Assembly: GCF_027596085.1 (NCBI RefSeq)
Contig: NC_072472.1
Span: forward strand, 19,700,680 to 19,764,679
From: Anoplopoma fimbria
Lineage: Eukaryota; Chordata; Actinopteri; Perciformes; Anoplopomatidae
Direction: 5' to 3'
DNA length: 64,000 nucleotides
Shown here piece by piece: positions 43,055-53,461 of this stretch. A program made the position numbers and the translations under genes. Numbering within the stretch: position 1 is the stretch's first letter; each line of letters begins with the position of its first letter. Below the pieces are notes generated by a model. It was not told the origin of the DNA and did not search any database. It worked only from the letters and a program-made list of their open reading frames with translations.

Positions 43055-44585
43055 TACAGCGGGTAAAATAAGTATTGAACACGTCACCATTTTTCTCAGT
43101 AAATATATTTCTAAAGGTGCTATTGACATGACATTTTCACCAGATGTCGGTAACAACCCAAGTAATCCATACATACAAAGAAAACCAAACAAATAAGTTC
43201 AGAAATTAAGTTATGTGTAATAAAATGGAATGACACAGGGAAAAAGTATTGAACACGCTTACTGAAATTTATTTAATACTTCGTAAAAAAGCCTTTGTTG
43301 GTAATTCAATTCTCCTGAATGGAGAAACTAGTCGCATGCATTGCTCAGGTGTGATTTTGGCCCATTCTTCAACACAAACAGTCTTCAAATCTTGAAGGAT
43401 CCGTGGGCCTCTTCTATGAACTCTGATCTTTAGTTCTTTCCATAGATTTTCTATTGGATTCAAGTCAGGTGATTGGCTAGGCCATTCTAGCAGCTTTATT
43501 TTCTTTCTCTGAAACCAATTGAGAGTGGCTGTGTGTTTGGGATCATTGTCTTGCTGAAATGTCCACCCTCGTTTCATCTTCATCATCCTGGTAGATGGCA
43601 GCAGATTTTTATCAAGAATGTCTCGGTACACGTTTGCCAGTGCCGAATGCTGAAAAACAGCCCCACACCATGATGTTCCCACCTCCAAACTTCACTGTTG
43701 GTATGGTGTTTTTGGGGATTTGTGCAGTGCCATTTGACCTCCAAACATGGTGTGTATTATGGCATCCAAAGAGTTCAATTTTGGTCTCATCTGACCAGAC
43801 TATATTCTCCCAGTATTTCACAGGCTTGTCTAAATGTTGTGCAGCAAACAAGCTTCAACATGCTTTTTCTTCAGCAATGGAGTCTTGCGTGGTGAGCGTG
43901 CATACAGCGGTTGAGTGCATTACTTGTTGTTTTCTTTGAAACAATTGTACCTGCTAATTCCAGGTCTTTCTGAATCTCTCCACAAGTGGTCCTTGGCTCT
44001 TGGACAACTCTTCTGATAATTGTTTTCACTCCTCTGTCAGAAATCTTGTGAGGAGCACCTGGTCGTGGCCGGTTTAAGGTGAAATTATGTTCTTTCCACT
44101 TCCGGATTATGGCCCTAACAGTGCTCACTGGAACATTCAGAAGTTTAGAAATCCTTCTGTAACCAATGCCATCAGTATGTTTTGCAACAATAAGTTTGCG
44201 AAGGTCTTGAGAGAGCTCTTTGCTTTTACTCATCATGAGATGTTTCTTGTGTGACACCTTGGTAATGAGACACCTTTTTATAGGCCATCAATTGGGACTG
44301 AACCAGCTGATATTAATTTGCACTGACAAGGGGCAGGATTGCTTTCTAATTACTGATAGATTTCAGCTGGTGTCTTGGCTTTCCATGCCTTTTTGCACCT
44401 CCCGTGTCTTTTCATTTTGTTACACATAACTTAATTTCTGAACTTATTTGTTTGGTTTTCTTTGTATGTATGGATTACTTGGGTTGTTACCGACATCTGG
44501 TAAACATTTCATGTCAATAACACCTTTAGAAATATATTTACTGAGAAAAATGGTGACGTGTTCAATATTTATTTTACCCGCTGTA
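43055..44585 (-). mobile_element. Tc1-like transposon, full length with long TIRs
   Basis: It is bounded by TA and by CAGCGGGTAAAATAAGTATT (left, 43057) and the inverted CAGCGGGTAAAATAAATATT (right). Inverted repeat similarity extends about 190 bp inward on both sides (through CCATACATACAAAGAAAACC and TTCAGAAATTAAGTTATGTG). Length about 1.53 kb. The transposase on the minus strand is broken into three frames. A truncated second copy lies at 51446-52021. Confidence 0.93.
43269..44257 (-). pseudogene. Tc1-like transposase of the 43055-44585 element
   Basis: Three overlapping pieces cover the whole protein. N terminus 44257-43871: [20 protein letters not shown] with helix-turn-helix parts [20 protein letters not shown] and RPGAPHKISDRGVKTI. 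Middle 43851-43612: [15 protein letters not shown] with the first catalytic Asp, then [14 protein letters not shown] terminus 43688-43269: [11 protein letters not shown] with the second Asp and [15 protein letters not shown] with the Glu. All DD34E catalytic residues survive; small indels near 43860 and 43650 break the frame. It is the best-preserved Tc1 gene here but is not functional as read. Confidence 0.93.
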
Positions 44586-44700
44586 TATTGGTATTCTTCT
44601 TATTCTATTTTTTTCTCATTCTTCTGTTGTAATCAAATCAAACTCTGGCACAAGAATTTCGTTAAGGATTAATAAAGCTATATCTTATCTTATCTTATCT

Positions 44701-45009
44701 TGATAAGATACCTTAAATTAAATGGCCAACTTTAGATTTTACAATTGCACTTTGAAGTGGAAGGAAGCCAAACCACGACTGACAGCTCAAAACAGCAGTG
44801 GAACACGTCCCTTCCGATAGCTGAGGAACATGGCTAATGTTAAGCCTCATAACAACTACCACTTAAAGATCGTATACATTCAATCAACGGAGATTATGCA
44901 TTTGCATATTTTTATGAAAAATGCATTTTAATGCCGAAACATTGCATTTTTCATTGAGAAAAGGATGAATGCGTGGCATTTAGTTTTGTTTTCACAGAAA
45001 GTCGCTTGA
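44701..45009. other. Intergenic sequence without recognised elements
   Basis: Nothing recognised. Confidence 0.4.
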
Positions 45010-45676
45010 TGCTTTCTCGCCTCGCAGGTTTCCATAAATCGTGGCTGTACCTGGACTGTGGTCGTGCCTCCTGCTATGGCCCTGCTGACACCAACTGCTA
45101 CTACCATATTATTATTAGTCACATCACTATTACTATTACCTGTACCATTACACATAGTAACTTTGCTTCCACCCTGAAACCCTTTTGCTTTCTCACCTCG
45201 CAGGTTTCCAAGAATCGTTGTGGTCCCTGGACCGTGGTCGTGCCTCCTGCTGTGACCCGGCTGACACCCACTGCTACTTCGATTAGTATTATTAGTTACA
45301 TTACTAATACTATTCTATATTATACCTATATCATTATTTCAATTCTACGAATGCTTTTATAAGTATTCTTAATTTTTCCTTCGTTACTCTGCTTACTACT
45401 GTGATTATATGGATAATTTATGTCATATACATTGAATGTGTTGTATCTCTGTTATGCTGTTCATTCTGTACACATGACATCTATTGCATTCTATCCATCC
45501 TGGGAGAAGGATCCCTCCTCTGTCGCTCTCCCATAGGTTTCTTCCTCTTTTCCTGTGCCGATGTGAGGGTTCCGGGACAGAGGATGTCGCATGTGTACAG
45601 ATTGTAAAGCCCTCTGAGGCAAATTTGTAATTTGTGATTTTGGGCTATACAAAATAAACTGAATTGAGTTGAATTG
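45010..45676 (+). mobile_element. L2-type LINE 3' end with internal ~185-bp tandem duplication
   Basis: Two direct copies of a block containing TTTCCATAAATCGTGGCTGT / TTTCCAAGAATCGTTGTGGT, CGTGCCTCCTGCT and CTGACACC(A/C)ACTGCTACT lie at about 45028-45110 and 45206-45285. They are followed by ACAGAGGATGTCGCATGTGT and the tail TTTGTGATTTTGGGCTATAC with (AATTG)n. The same arrangement occurs at 61850-62396, where it follows an L2 RT. Confidence 0.8.
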
Positions 45677-45979
45677 AAAGTAATAGCCTAACTTAAAACT
45701 CCAATAACATTACATTAATAAGTCACTCATTAACACCAGAAAGTAAGCAAACACATCAAATAAATAAAAAATGCTCAAACACAATTTAATACAACTAAAC
45801 TAAAGTTGTGCCAATTGTTGGGAATAACCAAATAACAGCAATTTAACAAATATATAATTAATAATGCAAACTTTACAAGCATGAAACTGTATTGTGGTCA
45901 CTAACAAGAGCTTTACTGTATGCATAATATAACTATTTCAAGTTGTGAGTAAATTAAAGTATGGCCCAGCTCCTTATTT
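45677..45979. other. Intergenic AT-rich sequence
   Basis: Nothing recognised. Confidence 0.4.
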
Positions 45980-46450
45980 TTCATCATCATGCAATTTTAT
46001 ATTTTAATATCATGTGCAATATTACTTTCAATAGAACATGTGCAATACAACTTTTTATTACTTTTCAATATCATTTCTAATATGACCCTCAAGATCATGC
46101 ACAATATTACTTTTCTGTTTTGGATTATATTAGGCACTGGTGTAATTATTACTTCTTATGCAATTAATATTTTTACTCTTGTTTTTAATCTTAAATTGTT
46201 GTGATTTACTTTTTCTATTTAAGTTAACTATGTTGTACTATATTTACCTCAATGTTATTGTTATTCTTTTTCGACTGGCGTAAGTGTTATTTGCTCTGTT
46301 GTTTATATATGCTTATTTGTTTACTCTATTGTTCTTTCCAATTCTTCTATTGTAATATTTGATGATTATCTGGCACAATAATGTCTATTCATAATCAATT
46401 AATAATGATTCATAAATATATTATTCATAAAGTTTTATCTTATCTTAATG
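45980..46450 (+). repeat. LINE-like 3' region, uninterrupted copy
   Basis: It contains TATCATGTGCAATATTACTT, ATTAGGCACTGGTGTAATTA, TTATTGTTATTCTTTTTCGA and GATTATCTGGCACAATAATG, parallel to the blocks scattered over 41960-44700. It ends in TTATCTTATCTTA. Confidence 0.55.
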
Positions 46451-46734
46451 TCGGCTACAAACTTAGAACAAAAGAATAAAAAAAAATAATGTTAATCGAA
46501 CAATGACCCCACTACTTTAGAGTTCTTGTTGTCTTTTCCTAAATCCTTTTGAATTCTCCTTCAAATCTTTTCCTGACTTCATGAGGTTAAGGAAAAGCGG
46601 TTAGGAATAGACATTAGAATGTACTTTTTTTTAGTGTTCGACCGTAGACTGGATCTGGCCATAACCCTGCTGATGGGAGGTATTTACGACAGTTCAGATC
46701 GGAAGCCGGCCCAGGATGCCAGTGTGTTCGCGAC
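46451..46734 (+). promoter_or_regulatory. rexo2: rexo2 upstream region (probable promoter / 5' UTR)
   Basis: CpG frequency rises from about 46640 (CGACCGTAGAC, TACGACAG, TCGGAAGCCGG, TTCGCGAC), as expected of a housekeeping CpG-type promoter. No TATA box is evident close to the start codon. The transcription start cannot be fixed from sequence. Confidence 0.45.
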
Positions 46735-46974
46735 ATGGCATGGGGTCTTTTTAGTTTGGCGTTTGTCTGCAGGAGAAGACAGCCTTTCCTCCGACCCATC
46801 GAGACAGCGTTTCATTCTAACTCCAAGGGTGTTTTGGCGAAAATTGTAGCGTTTGGCAGTGTAATAACCCCATTCACTTCCGGATTCGGTTCTAGTGTTA
46901 ACGTTCAGGTGTCCAGGCAAAGCAGCATGTCGTCCATCGCCATGTCCCAGAGAATGGTTTGGGTGGACCTAGAA
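46735..46974 (+). CDS. rexo2: rexo2 exon 1 (presequence and ExoI)
   Basis: Starts ATG in GACATGG context; donor GTAAGT at 46975. It encodes the putative presequence and [16 protein letters not shown]. It ends in phase 0 immediately after the catalytic Glu. Confidence 0.88.
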
Positions 46975-49900
46975 GTAAGTCATAGGGCTAAAAACCGGCT
47001 TGTATCGGTGTAGTTAACTTAAAAGGCTCCTGTTGGTAAGTTTGCTAGCAAACGCTTATGACATTTACCACACCAAGCTAACAAGATGTAGACCAAATTA
47101 TGCCGGTCAGTATTTTGTTTCAATGCGCACAACTTTGCTACGTAACGTTATCTTCGGACCGCAACTAACAACAACGATACGGTTCAACGTTAGCTAATGA
47201 GGAAAGCCCCGACATGTAACGCTAAAGTTATGTAGCTTAACTACTACTGCCGGTGAGGGACATGCAAAAGGCGTTTACTGAATAACGTAACTGGTATGTT
47301 ACGGTTTAGCTTGCAAACTCATTTTGAATTGGCAACCTGACGTCCTGCCTTCTCGCTTAATAGCAACGTGAATGTTACATGGCATTGGAAACGCCTATAG
47401 TTAGCAGTTGACTGAGTAAAACCATGAGGGCGTGCTGTTACATGTTAGCCAGCCTACCAAAGCTAAGCATGTCGTTGTAGGAGTGTGGGAAACAAAAGGG
47501 CTGAGAAAGGCTTTTTGTGGACGGAGTAAATAAACGTCGGCTTTATTTCATACTCTGCATTCGCTCTAACAACAAAACAAGCGCTCCCCCGTCCCACATC
47601 ATTAACTCATCAACCCGCTAACGGTCATGGGTAATGTAGTTGAATAAACCTAACAAGTAAATATAACGTCAACAAGGCTAGCTCGCTGTGAATTCTAACC
47701 AATATTGTCCTGCTAGTGAGTGGTCACTACACAGTGCTGAACTTGGTGCCCGTATTTAGAAAACTACGTAATGCTTGCGTTCTCCAAAACGCCTACCAAA
47801 CTGCTTTTGTTAACTGAAGTGTGTAGCAACAAACCAAACATTAGTGATGCATGTGGAGTACAAACTAACAACCCAGTAGCAGTATGGCTGCAACAGGCCT
47901 CTTTAAAATGTGTAACATTTTCTTATTAATACTCATGTGTACACATTTGTTCGAAGGATATTATGGGCAAAGTTTATGAACAACCTAGTGAATGAGTGAA
48001 ACACCTTTTAAGATAAAGACAGCAGGTCTAGTTGACTTTAATTTTTTTACTTTTAGACATCACGTATGTTGTCAATCAACTAATATTTATTTATCTCCAA
48101 ACCCTTCAATAAACTATCCTAATTTCACATTATGTGACACTGTTATGTTTGACAGCAGGCTCAAAGTTCAAGTTGTGTTCGTTAGGAAACCCATTTTGTA
48201 ACTATTTTTAATTCTTTGATAAATTGTTTTATTATGCCTGCTCCAGAAAATGTCGGATAAGTGCAGTTTGTGGTTACTGGATGATATATGCTACTTTCAT
48301 GTAAAAAAAATGGTAGCTACAAAATACTATCTATGTTACAATTATTCTAAGGGTCTCTGCCTGTTGGTGTGGATGTGAACCAATCCATGCTATTTAGAAA
48401 TAAGAACTGTAAGAAGTTAAGTGATACCGCTGTTAAGGACCAGACACATGTAAGATATCTATCTTTGAGTACTAAGTCTTTGTTTGTGTTTTTTAGATGA
48501 CAGGTCTGGACATTGAGAAGGACCAGATCATTGAGATGGCATGCATTATCACAGACTCTAACCTGAACATTTTGGCTGAGGTAATATAAACATAAACACA
48601 ATTAGACTGTGGCTTCTCTTCTGTCACGTCAATAAAACTCATCTGTTCTCGGTTGGCAGGGTCCCAACTTGATCATTAATCAGCCAAATGAGCTGCTGGA
48701 AGGAATGTCAGAGTGGTGTAAAGAGCATCATGGAAAGGTAAGCCTTCTTTGTGGTCAGTGCCTTGGAATAAAAACTATGTAAAATCACATACAATAGAAA
48801 ACTTTTTTGTACAGATCTCTGTGTTGCAAATGTTATCCATCTTTCCAACTTAGAAACACTCTTCATAGACTGCAAACCTTTTCCTTCACCGCAGGAGTTT
48901 TCCTCATTATTTCTGGTCAGTGTTTACATCCCACCTCAGGCCTGTGTTAGTGAGGCTCTACAACACCTGGCTTAGCAGACCACTAATGTGGAGCACAAAC
49001 ACTAAGACTCCCTGCTCATTGTTGGGGACTTCAACAGAGCAAATCTCAGCAAAGAACTGCCAAAATACAGACAACTTATAAAGTGTCCCACCAGGGACAT
49101 AAACGCACTACACCACTGCTACACTGTAATAAAAGACGCCTACCGTTCAGCCCCCCATACAGCCTTGGGACTCTCTGATCATTGTCTGGTCCATCTTCTC
49201 CCGACCTACAGGCAGAAATTTAAATCTGCAAAGCCTGTGGTGAAGCCTGTGGTGAAGCCTGTGATGAAGACTGAAGAGATGGACCAACGAGGCAAAGCTG
49301 GAGTTACAGGCCTGCTTTAACTGCACTGATTGTGTGTTTTTGAGGCTGCTGCTACAGACCTGGATGAGCTCACTGACACTGTGACATTGTACGTCAGTTT
49401 TTGTGAGGACATGTGTGTGCCAACCAAAACCTTCTGCACATACAACAACAAAAAACCCTGGTTTACTGCACAACTCAGGCAGCTTCGTCGGGCCAAGGAG
49501 GAGGCCTTCAGTAGTGGGGACAGGATCCTGTACAACCAGACCGGTTGAGATATCAGAGTAGCATACAGGTCATACACTGAAAAGTTTGAAAACAGGTTTT
49601 CAACCAAAGACCCTGCGTCAGGGTGACGAGGCCTGCAGGAACTCACCAACTACAGGAGACCATCCCCCCAACAACGTGGAGAATCATCGACTGGCTAACG
49701 ACCTGTATGTGTCCTACTGCAGGATTGACAAGCCAACCTTCACACCCGACAACTGCTCTCACATCAAAAAAACACCTACACCCCCTGCCACCTCCTCACC
49801 CCTCCCAACCGACCCCACACCTGAGGATCTGTGAGGATGTGAGTCTGCTCTTTCACAGACAGTAGATCAGGAAGGTAGACGGTGTGTCACCCTCCTGCCT

Positions 49901-51356
49901 GAAAGTCTGTGCTGACCAGCTGGCCCCTATCTTAACGCAGATCTTCAACCGATCACTGGAGCTGTGTGAAGTCGCCTCCTGCTTCAAACGCTCCACTATA
50001 ATCCCGATCCCCAAGCTGTTAAACTCCTGAATCTCGCAGACGAAACAGCGGTCATCGGCCTCATCAAGGACGGTGATGAGTCTGCGTACAGACGGGAGGT
50101 TGATCAGCTGGCCCTCTGGTGTGGTCAGAATAACCTGGAGCTGAACAAGAAAATATATCATTTTATTTACATTTCTTTTTGTTTATGGATTATAAAAAAA
50201 ACAAGGTACAACGTGTTTAAGCTGTGTGAGGAGGTGTAATAGAAGATCTGGACTCGAGCCCCGCCCCTTCAAACTTCTCGCCACTCCTATAGTTTGCTCC
50301 AGTTGACAAATTTGTGGGTTGTCATTGTCCTGTTACAGTCAGGGTTTCCTATTTATTATCTAGACTGTCTAGGCCAGCCACAGTTTCATAATGAACTGAA
50401 CAAATTTTTTACACTTCAAACTTGGGGTGGGGGTCAGGGAGGGATGGTCGCTGTGGAAGGGACCCTCGCGGAACCATGCAATACACATTTCTACAAGTGT
50501 GTTCACACTTTTCCAGTGATCTGCAGGTGGTGCTAATGCGCCAAGCTATGCTGCAATTATGCCACAAAAAGCAGACAAGAAGCAGGTTGCTAGCAAGTGT
50601 ATTACAGTATGTATCCATTAAAAGTGTTCATTAATGTATGCAGCCAGTGTAACTGTGTCTCAGTCAGGACTGACGCAGGCTGTACAGGACAGTAAAATCA
50701 CCCTGGAACAAGCGGAGTATGAGTTCCTGTCTTTCGTCAGACAGCACACCCCGCCGGGACAGTGTCCCCTTGCCGGTGAGTTTATTTTTAGCATTAGCTA
50801 CAGAATTGTGATTTTACTCAACTATGTTGGCTCCTACAGTCATGTCCTATGATGTCATCTCATCTTCCTGCAGGTAACTCTGTGCATGCAGACAAGAGGT
50901 TCCTGGACAAGTACATGCCACAGTTTATGTATCACCTTCACTACAGAATTATTGATGTTAGCACCATTAAGGAGCTTTGCAGGTCAGTATTTGTGTGGCT
51001 GTTTCACAAAGTTGCATAAGGATTTGTATATTTTTCACATTAGTCTCTCACCTCTCCCCTGTACTTTTTTCACCTAGTCTATTTTGCTTGCCCAATGGGT
51101 ACTCCTACCTTGCTCATCTCATTAAAGCCTTGTTATTTACTCAACCCCCACTAATGATCTTCCAAACATCAGTTTGCAAGTCAAAGGCCCAGTTTTAATA
51201 ATGCAGTGCTGAGTAGCTTTTGAAACTCAATTATTGTGTCTCTACTTTCAATTAAATTCAATATATTTTATACAGCCCAAAATCACAAATGACAAATTTG
51301 CCTCGGAACACTTTACAATCTGTACACATGCGACATCCTCAGTCTCGGAACCCTCA

Positions 51357-51390
<34 letters not shown>

Positions 51391-51391
51391 C

Positions 51392-51434
<43 letters not shown>

Positions 51435-53163
51435 CCTATCTATCTTTTCACTCTGTCAGAAATGTTGAGGAGCACCTGGTCGTGGCCGGTTTATGGTGAA
51501 ATGATGTTCTTTCCACTTCCGGATTATGGCCCCAACAGTGCTCACTGGAACATTCAGAAGTTTAGAAATCCTTCTGTAACCAATGCCATCAGTATGTTTT
51601 GCAACAATAAGGTTGCGAAGGTCTTGAGAGAGCTCTTTGCTTTTACCCATCATGAGATGTTTCTTGTGTGACACCTTGGTAATGAGACACCTTTTTATAG
51701 GCCATCAGTTGGGACTGAACCAGCTGATATTAATTTGCACTGACAAGGGGCAGGATTGCTTTCTAATTACTGATAGATTTCAGCTGGTGTCTTGGCTTTC
51801 CATGCCTTTTTGCACCTCCCTTTCTTCAGGTGTTCAATACTTTTTCCCTGTGTCATTCCATTTTATTACACATAACTTAATTTCTGAACTTATTTGTTTG
51901 GTTTTCTTTGTATGTATGGATTACTTGGGTTGTTACTGAAATCTGGTGAAAATTTCCTGTCAATAGCACCTATTTACTGAGAAAAATGGTGACGTGTTCA
52001 ATACTTATTTTACCCGCTGTATATCAGGTTCTATGGGAGAAAAGCCATCTCAGGATCTACAGCTGTTTCTAAGGTTACTGTATTTGAGGATAGATCGTAC
52101 TGGTTGAGGGCAGTAGATTATTAATTCTGTCTCTAATAGTTAGAATCTTATCATTAAAGAAGTTCATGAAGTCACTACTACTGAGGTTTATAGGAATACA
52201 CGGCTCAACAGAGCTGTGACTCTCTGTCAGCCTGGCTACAGTGCTGAAGAGAACCCTAGGGTTGTTCTTATTTTTCTCTATTAATGCTGAATAATAGGCT
52301 GCTCTAGCATTACAAGGGCCTTCTTATATATTTTAAGACTATCTCGCCAGACTAACCGCAATTCTTTGCTTAGTACCTTAGAAGAAATATAACCTAGTAT
52401 GGCATACTCTTCAATGTGAATATATTTTTAAATAAATGTGGGTTGGTTTTTGTTCTCTAAATGTTTTCAGGCGGTGGTTTCCAGAGGAATACAAAATGGT
52501 GCCTCACAAGAAAGCTGCCCACAGGTAAATGATAAAATAACACATGAACATAATTCTGGTTTAGACCTCTAACTTTTGCAGCTTTAGCCTTTGTTGCTGT
52601 CAGTTATGATACACTGTACTCACCAAAGTGGCTGCTGAGAACACGGGGGTGCTTCACTACAACAAAGTCAAACACCATCAGTCAGACAATCACAGAGGTT
52701 GGTAAACAAACCAACAGTCTATCCAGATAATCTTAACCATTTTATTTGGAGGTCAACATGAAAGTCAACTTCAGTAAGTTAAGTATAAACTGGGGTGTCA
52801 TTCAAAACCTTTCTGGTCATGTTTCTCGCCTCAGCTGACATGTTTTTAGTGATATTGTCATGCTCTAAGATTTCAGTAATTCAGCTGGTAAGTACATTGG
52901 TATCATAACAAACATAACTGGTATCAAACACTGCGAAAATAAGTTGAAATTAATCAAAAATAACTTTAAGTTTACTTTTAAGGTTCAGAGGAATATAAAT
53001 AATTCAATGAAAACGTCAAACTGTTGTTTCCTCCTTCAGGGCCTTGGGTGACATCCAGGAGAGCATTAAAGAGCTGCAAAACTATAGAGTCAACGTCTTC
53101 AAAGCCTCAACAGAGGAGAAGAAGCACAAGATTGTAGAAAATGGAGGCAGCTGTAACAATTAG
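46735..53163 (+). CDS. rexo2: REXO2, small-RNA 3'-5' exonuclease (oligoribonuclease), complete
   Basis: REXO2 is a DEDDh-family 3'-5' exoribonuclease that degrades dinucleotides and other nanoRNAs in mitochondria and cytosol. Exons: 46735-46974, 48497-48580, 48660-48737, 50664-50775, 50874-50982, 52471-52524, 53040-53163; all AG/GT, phases consistent, 801 nt = 266 residues plus TAG. Motifs: ExoI VWVDLE (D78, E80), ExoII HADKRF (D178), ExoIII AHRALGD (H225, D230), so all five catalytic residues are present. Residues 1-64 ([20 protein letters not shown]...) look like a mitochondrial presequence: Arg-rich, no acids near the start. The ATG at 46735 has G at -3 and G at +4. In-frame ATGs at 46927 and 46942 would give cytosolic forms of 202 and 197 residues. 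The C-terminal tail differs from the human one but is of similar length. Confidence 0.95.
46975..48496. other. rexo2 intron 1
   Basis: The CpG-rich first ~800 bp (many ACGTTA/TAACG motifs) belong to the promoter-proximal region. No coding or transposon sequence recognised. It ends TGTTTTTTAG. Confidence 0.5.
48497..48580 (+). CDS. rexo2: rexo2 exon 2
   Basis: Reads [20 protein letters not shown] then SNLNILAE; acceptor TTTTAG, donor GTAATA. Phase 0 at both ends. Confidence 0.96.
48660..48737 (+). CDS. rexo2: rexo2 exon 3
   Basis: After a 79-bp intron it reads [20 protein letters not shown] then KEHHGK; acceptor TTGGCAG, donor GTAAGC. Phase 0 at both ends. Confidence 0.96.
48840..50155 (+). 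mobile_element. LINE in rexo2 intron 3, sense orientation, RT core deleted
   Basis: The plus strand encodes, over several frames: [40 protein letters not shown] and [20 protein letters not shown] (APE endonuclease with catalytic GDFN and SDH), a linker ([24 protein letters not shown]), [15 protein letters not shown] sequence, and then directly [20 protein letters not shown] and [16 protein letters not shown] from downstream of the RT active site. The RT catalytic core between them is gone. The YADD-equivalent reads LADE. Clade: jockey/L2-like. Confidence 0.82.
50156..50663. other. rexo2 intron 3, remainder
   Basis: No recognised element; it ends in the acceptor AACTGTGTCTCAG (50651-50663). 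Confidence 0.45.
50664..50775 (+). CDS. rexo2: rexo2 exon 4
   Basis: Reads [20 protein letters not shown] then [17 protein letters not shown](G); donor GTGAGT. It leaves in phase 1. Confidence 0.95.
50874..50982 (+). CDS. rexo2: rexo2 exon 5 (ExoII)
   Basis: After a 98-bp intron it reads (G)[19 protein letters not shown] then [16 protein letters not shown](R). It contains the ExoII Asp in ADKRF. Donor GTCAGT, phase 2. Confidence 0.96.
51247..51357 (-). repeat. L2-type LINE 3' tail (antisense)
   Basis: AATTAAATTCAATATATTTT and CAGCCCAAAATCACAAATGA are the reverse of the L2 tail, followed by the reverse of ACAGAGGATGTCGCATGTGT-type sequence. It probably belongs with the L2 piece at 52022-52365. 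Confidence 0.78.
51357..51446 (+). repeat. (TATC)n microsatellite
   Basis: About 22 tetranucleotide units with two TACC interruptions. It abuts L2 sequence on the left and a truncated Tc1-like element on the right. Confidence 0.96.
51446..52021 (-). mobile_element. Truncated Tc1-like transposon, same family as 43055-44585
   Basis: It contains the transposase N terminus on the minus strand (51674-51456: [40 protein letters not shown]) and one terminal inverted repeat ending CCCGCTG at 52019 with TA at 52020-52021. The remaining two thirds are missing; the break is at the microsatellite. Aligned to the full copy, the two differ at only scattered bases, plus an indel near 51969 and a segment restored near 51830 (CTTTCTTCAGGTGTTCAATA) that the full copy lacks. 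Confidence 0.92.
52022..52370 (-). mobile_element. L2-type LINE fragment, linker before RT (antisense)
   Basis: The reverse complement matches 60300-60620 of the L2 copy: AGTCTGGCGAGATAGTCTTA-type sequence, the region encoding [11 protein letters not shown], and GAGATGGCTTTTCTCCCAT. Homology ends at about 52030 just before the Tc1 terminus. Confidence 0.82.
52471..52524 (+). CDS. rexo2: rexo2 exon 6 (first half of ExoIII)
   Basis: Reads (R)[17 protein letters not shown](R); acceptor TGTTTTCAG, donor GTAAAT. Phase 2 at both ends. It carries the catalytic His of ExoIII. Confidence 0.95.
52525..53039. other. rexo2 intron 6
   Basis: No element recognised; it ends TTTCCTCCTTCAG. Confidence 0.45.
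53040..53163 (+). CDS. rexo2: rexo2 exon 7 (end of ExoIII and C terminus)
   Basis: Reads (R)[20 protein letters not shown] then [20 protein letters not shown] and TAG at 53161-53163. It contains the ExoIII Asp (GDI). Confidence 0.95.
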
Positions 53164-53461
53164 CACTTTTGACGGAGGCTGTGGAAACTTCAATGTTGTC
53201 TTCCCTTAGTTCTTCAAGAAAGCAGTATATTTATGTGATTGTTTTCATTGACTTTAGTTTTCATTCATATATAGCTGCCCAATGATCTTTTTTTTCAGTA
53301 TTGCTCAAAGGTAAATGGTTAAGTTGTATAAGCAAGATTCTTATACAATTTGAGAAAGCATCAGGTTTTTATTAAATTACAACATAAAACTGGAAAATTT
53401 GCTATTCTGAAGCACTTTCTTGAAGAAAGTGAAAACTTTGTTGGCAATCTAAGTCAATAAA
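53164..53461 (+). other. rexo2: rexo2 3' UTR with poly(A) signal
   Basis: AATAAA at 53456-53461 is the first canonical signal after the stop, about 295 bp downstream. The tandem repeat listed next starts before it (about 53340), so the 3' UTR likely overlaps the array. Confidence 0.55.

Larger units (their letters stand above)
41960..44700 (+). mobile_element. LINE-like 3' region interrupted by two DNA elements
   Basis: Phrases such as TTCATGTGCAAAATTTTTTT, TATCATGCTCAATATTACTT and TTAGTTACTATTAGGCACAG (to 42440), then TACACTGGTGTCATTACTTT (after 42984), then TTCTTCTGTTGTAATCAAAT and TCTGGCACAAGAATTTCGTT (after 44586), appear in the same order in the uninterrupted stretch at 45980-46450. The simplest reading is one retroposon 3' region (ending in (ATCTT)n at about 44680-44700) into which the TIR element (42441-42983) and the Tc1-like element (43055-44585) were inserted. 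Confidence 0.6.

Noticed and set aside
43269..44257. Active Tc1 transposase
   Set aside because: The coding region needs at least two frame changes to be read through, so it is not functional as it stands.
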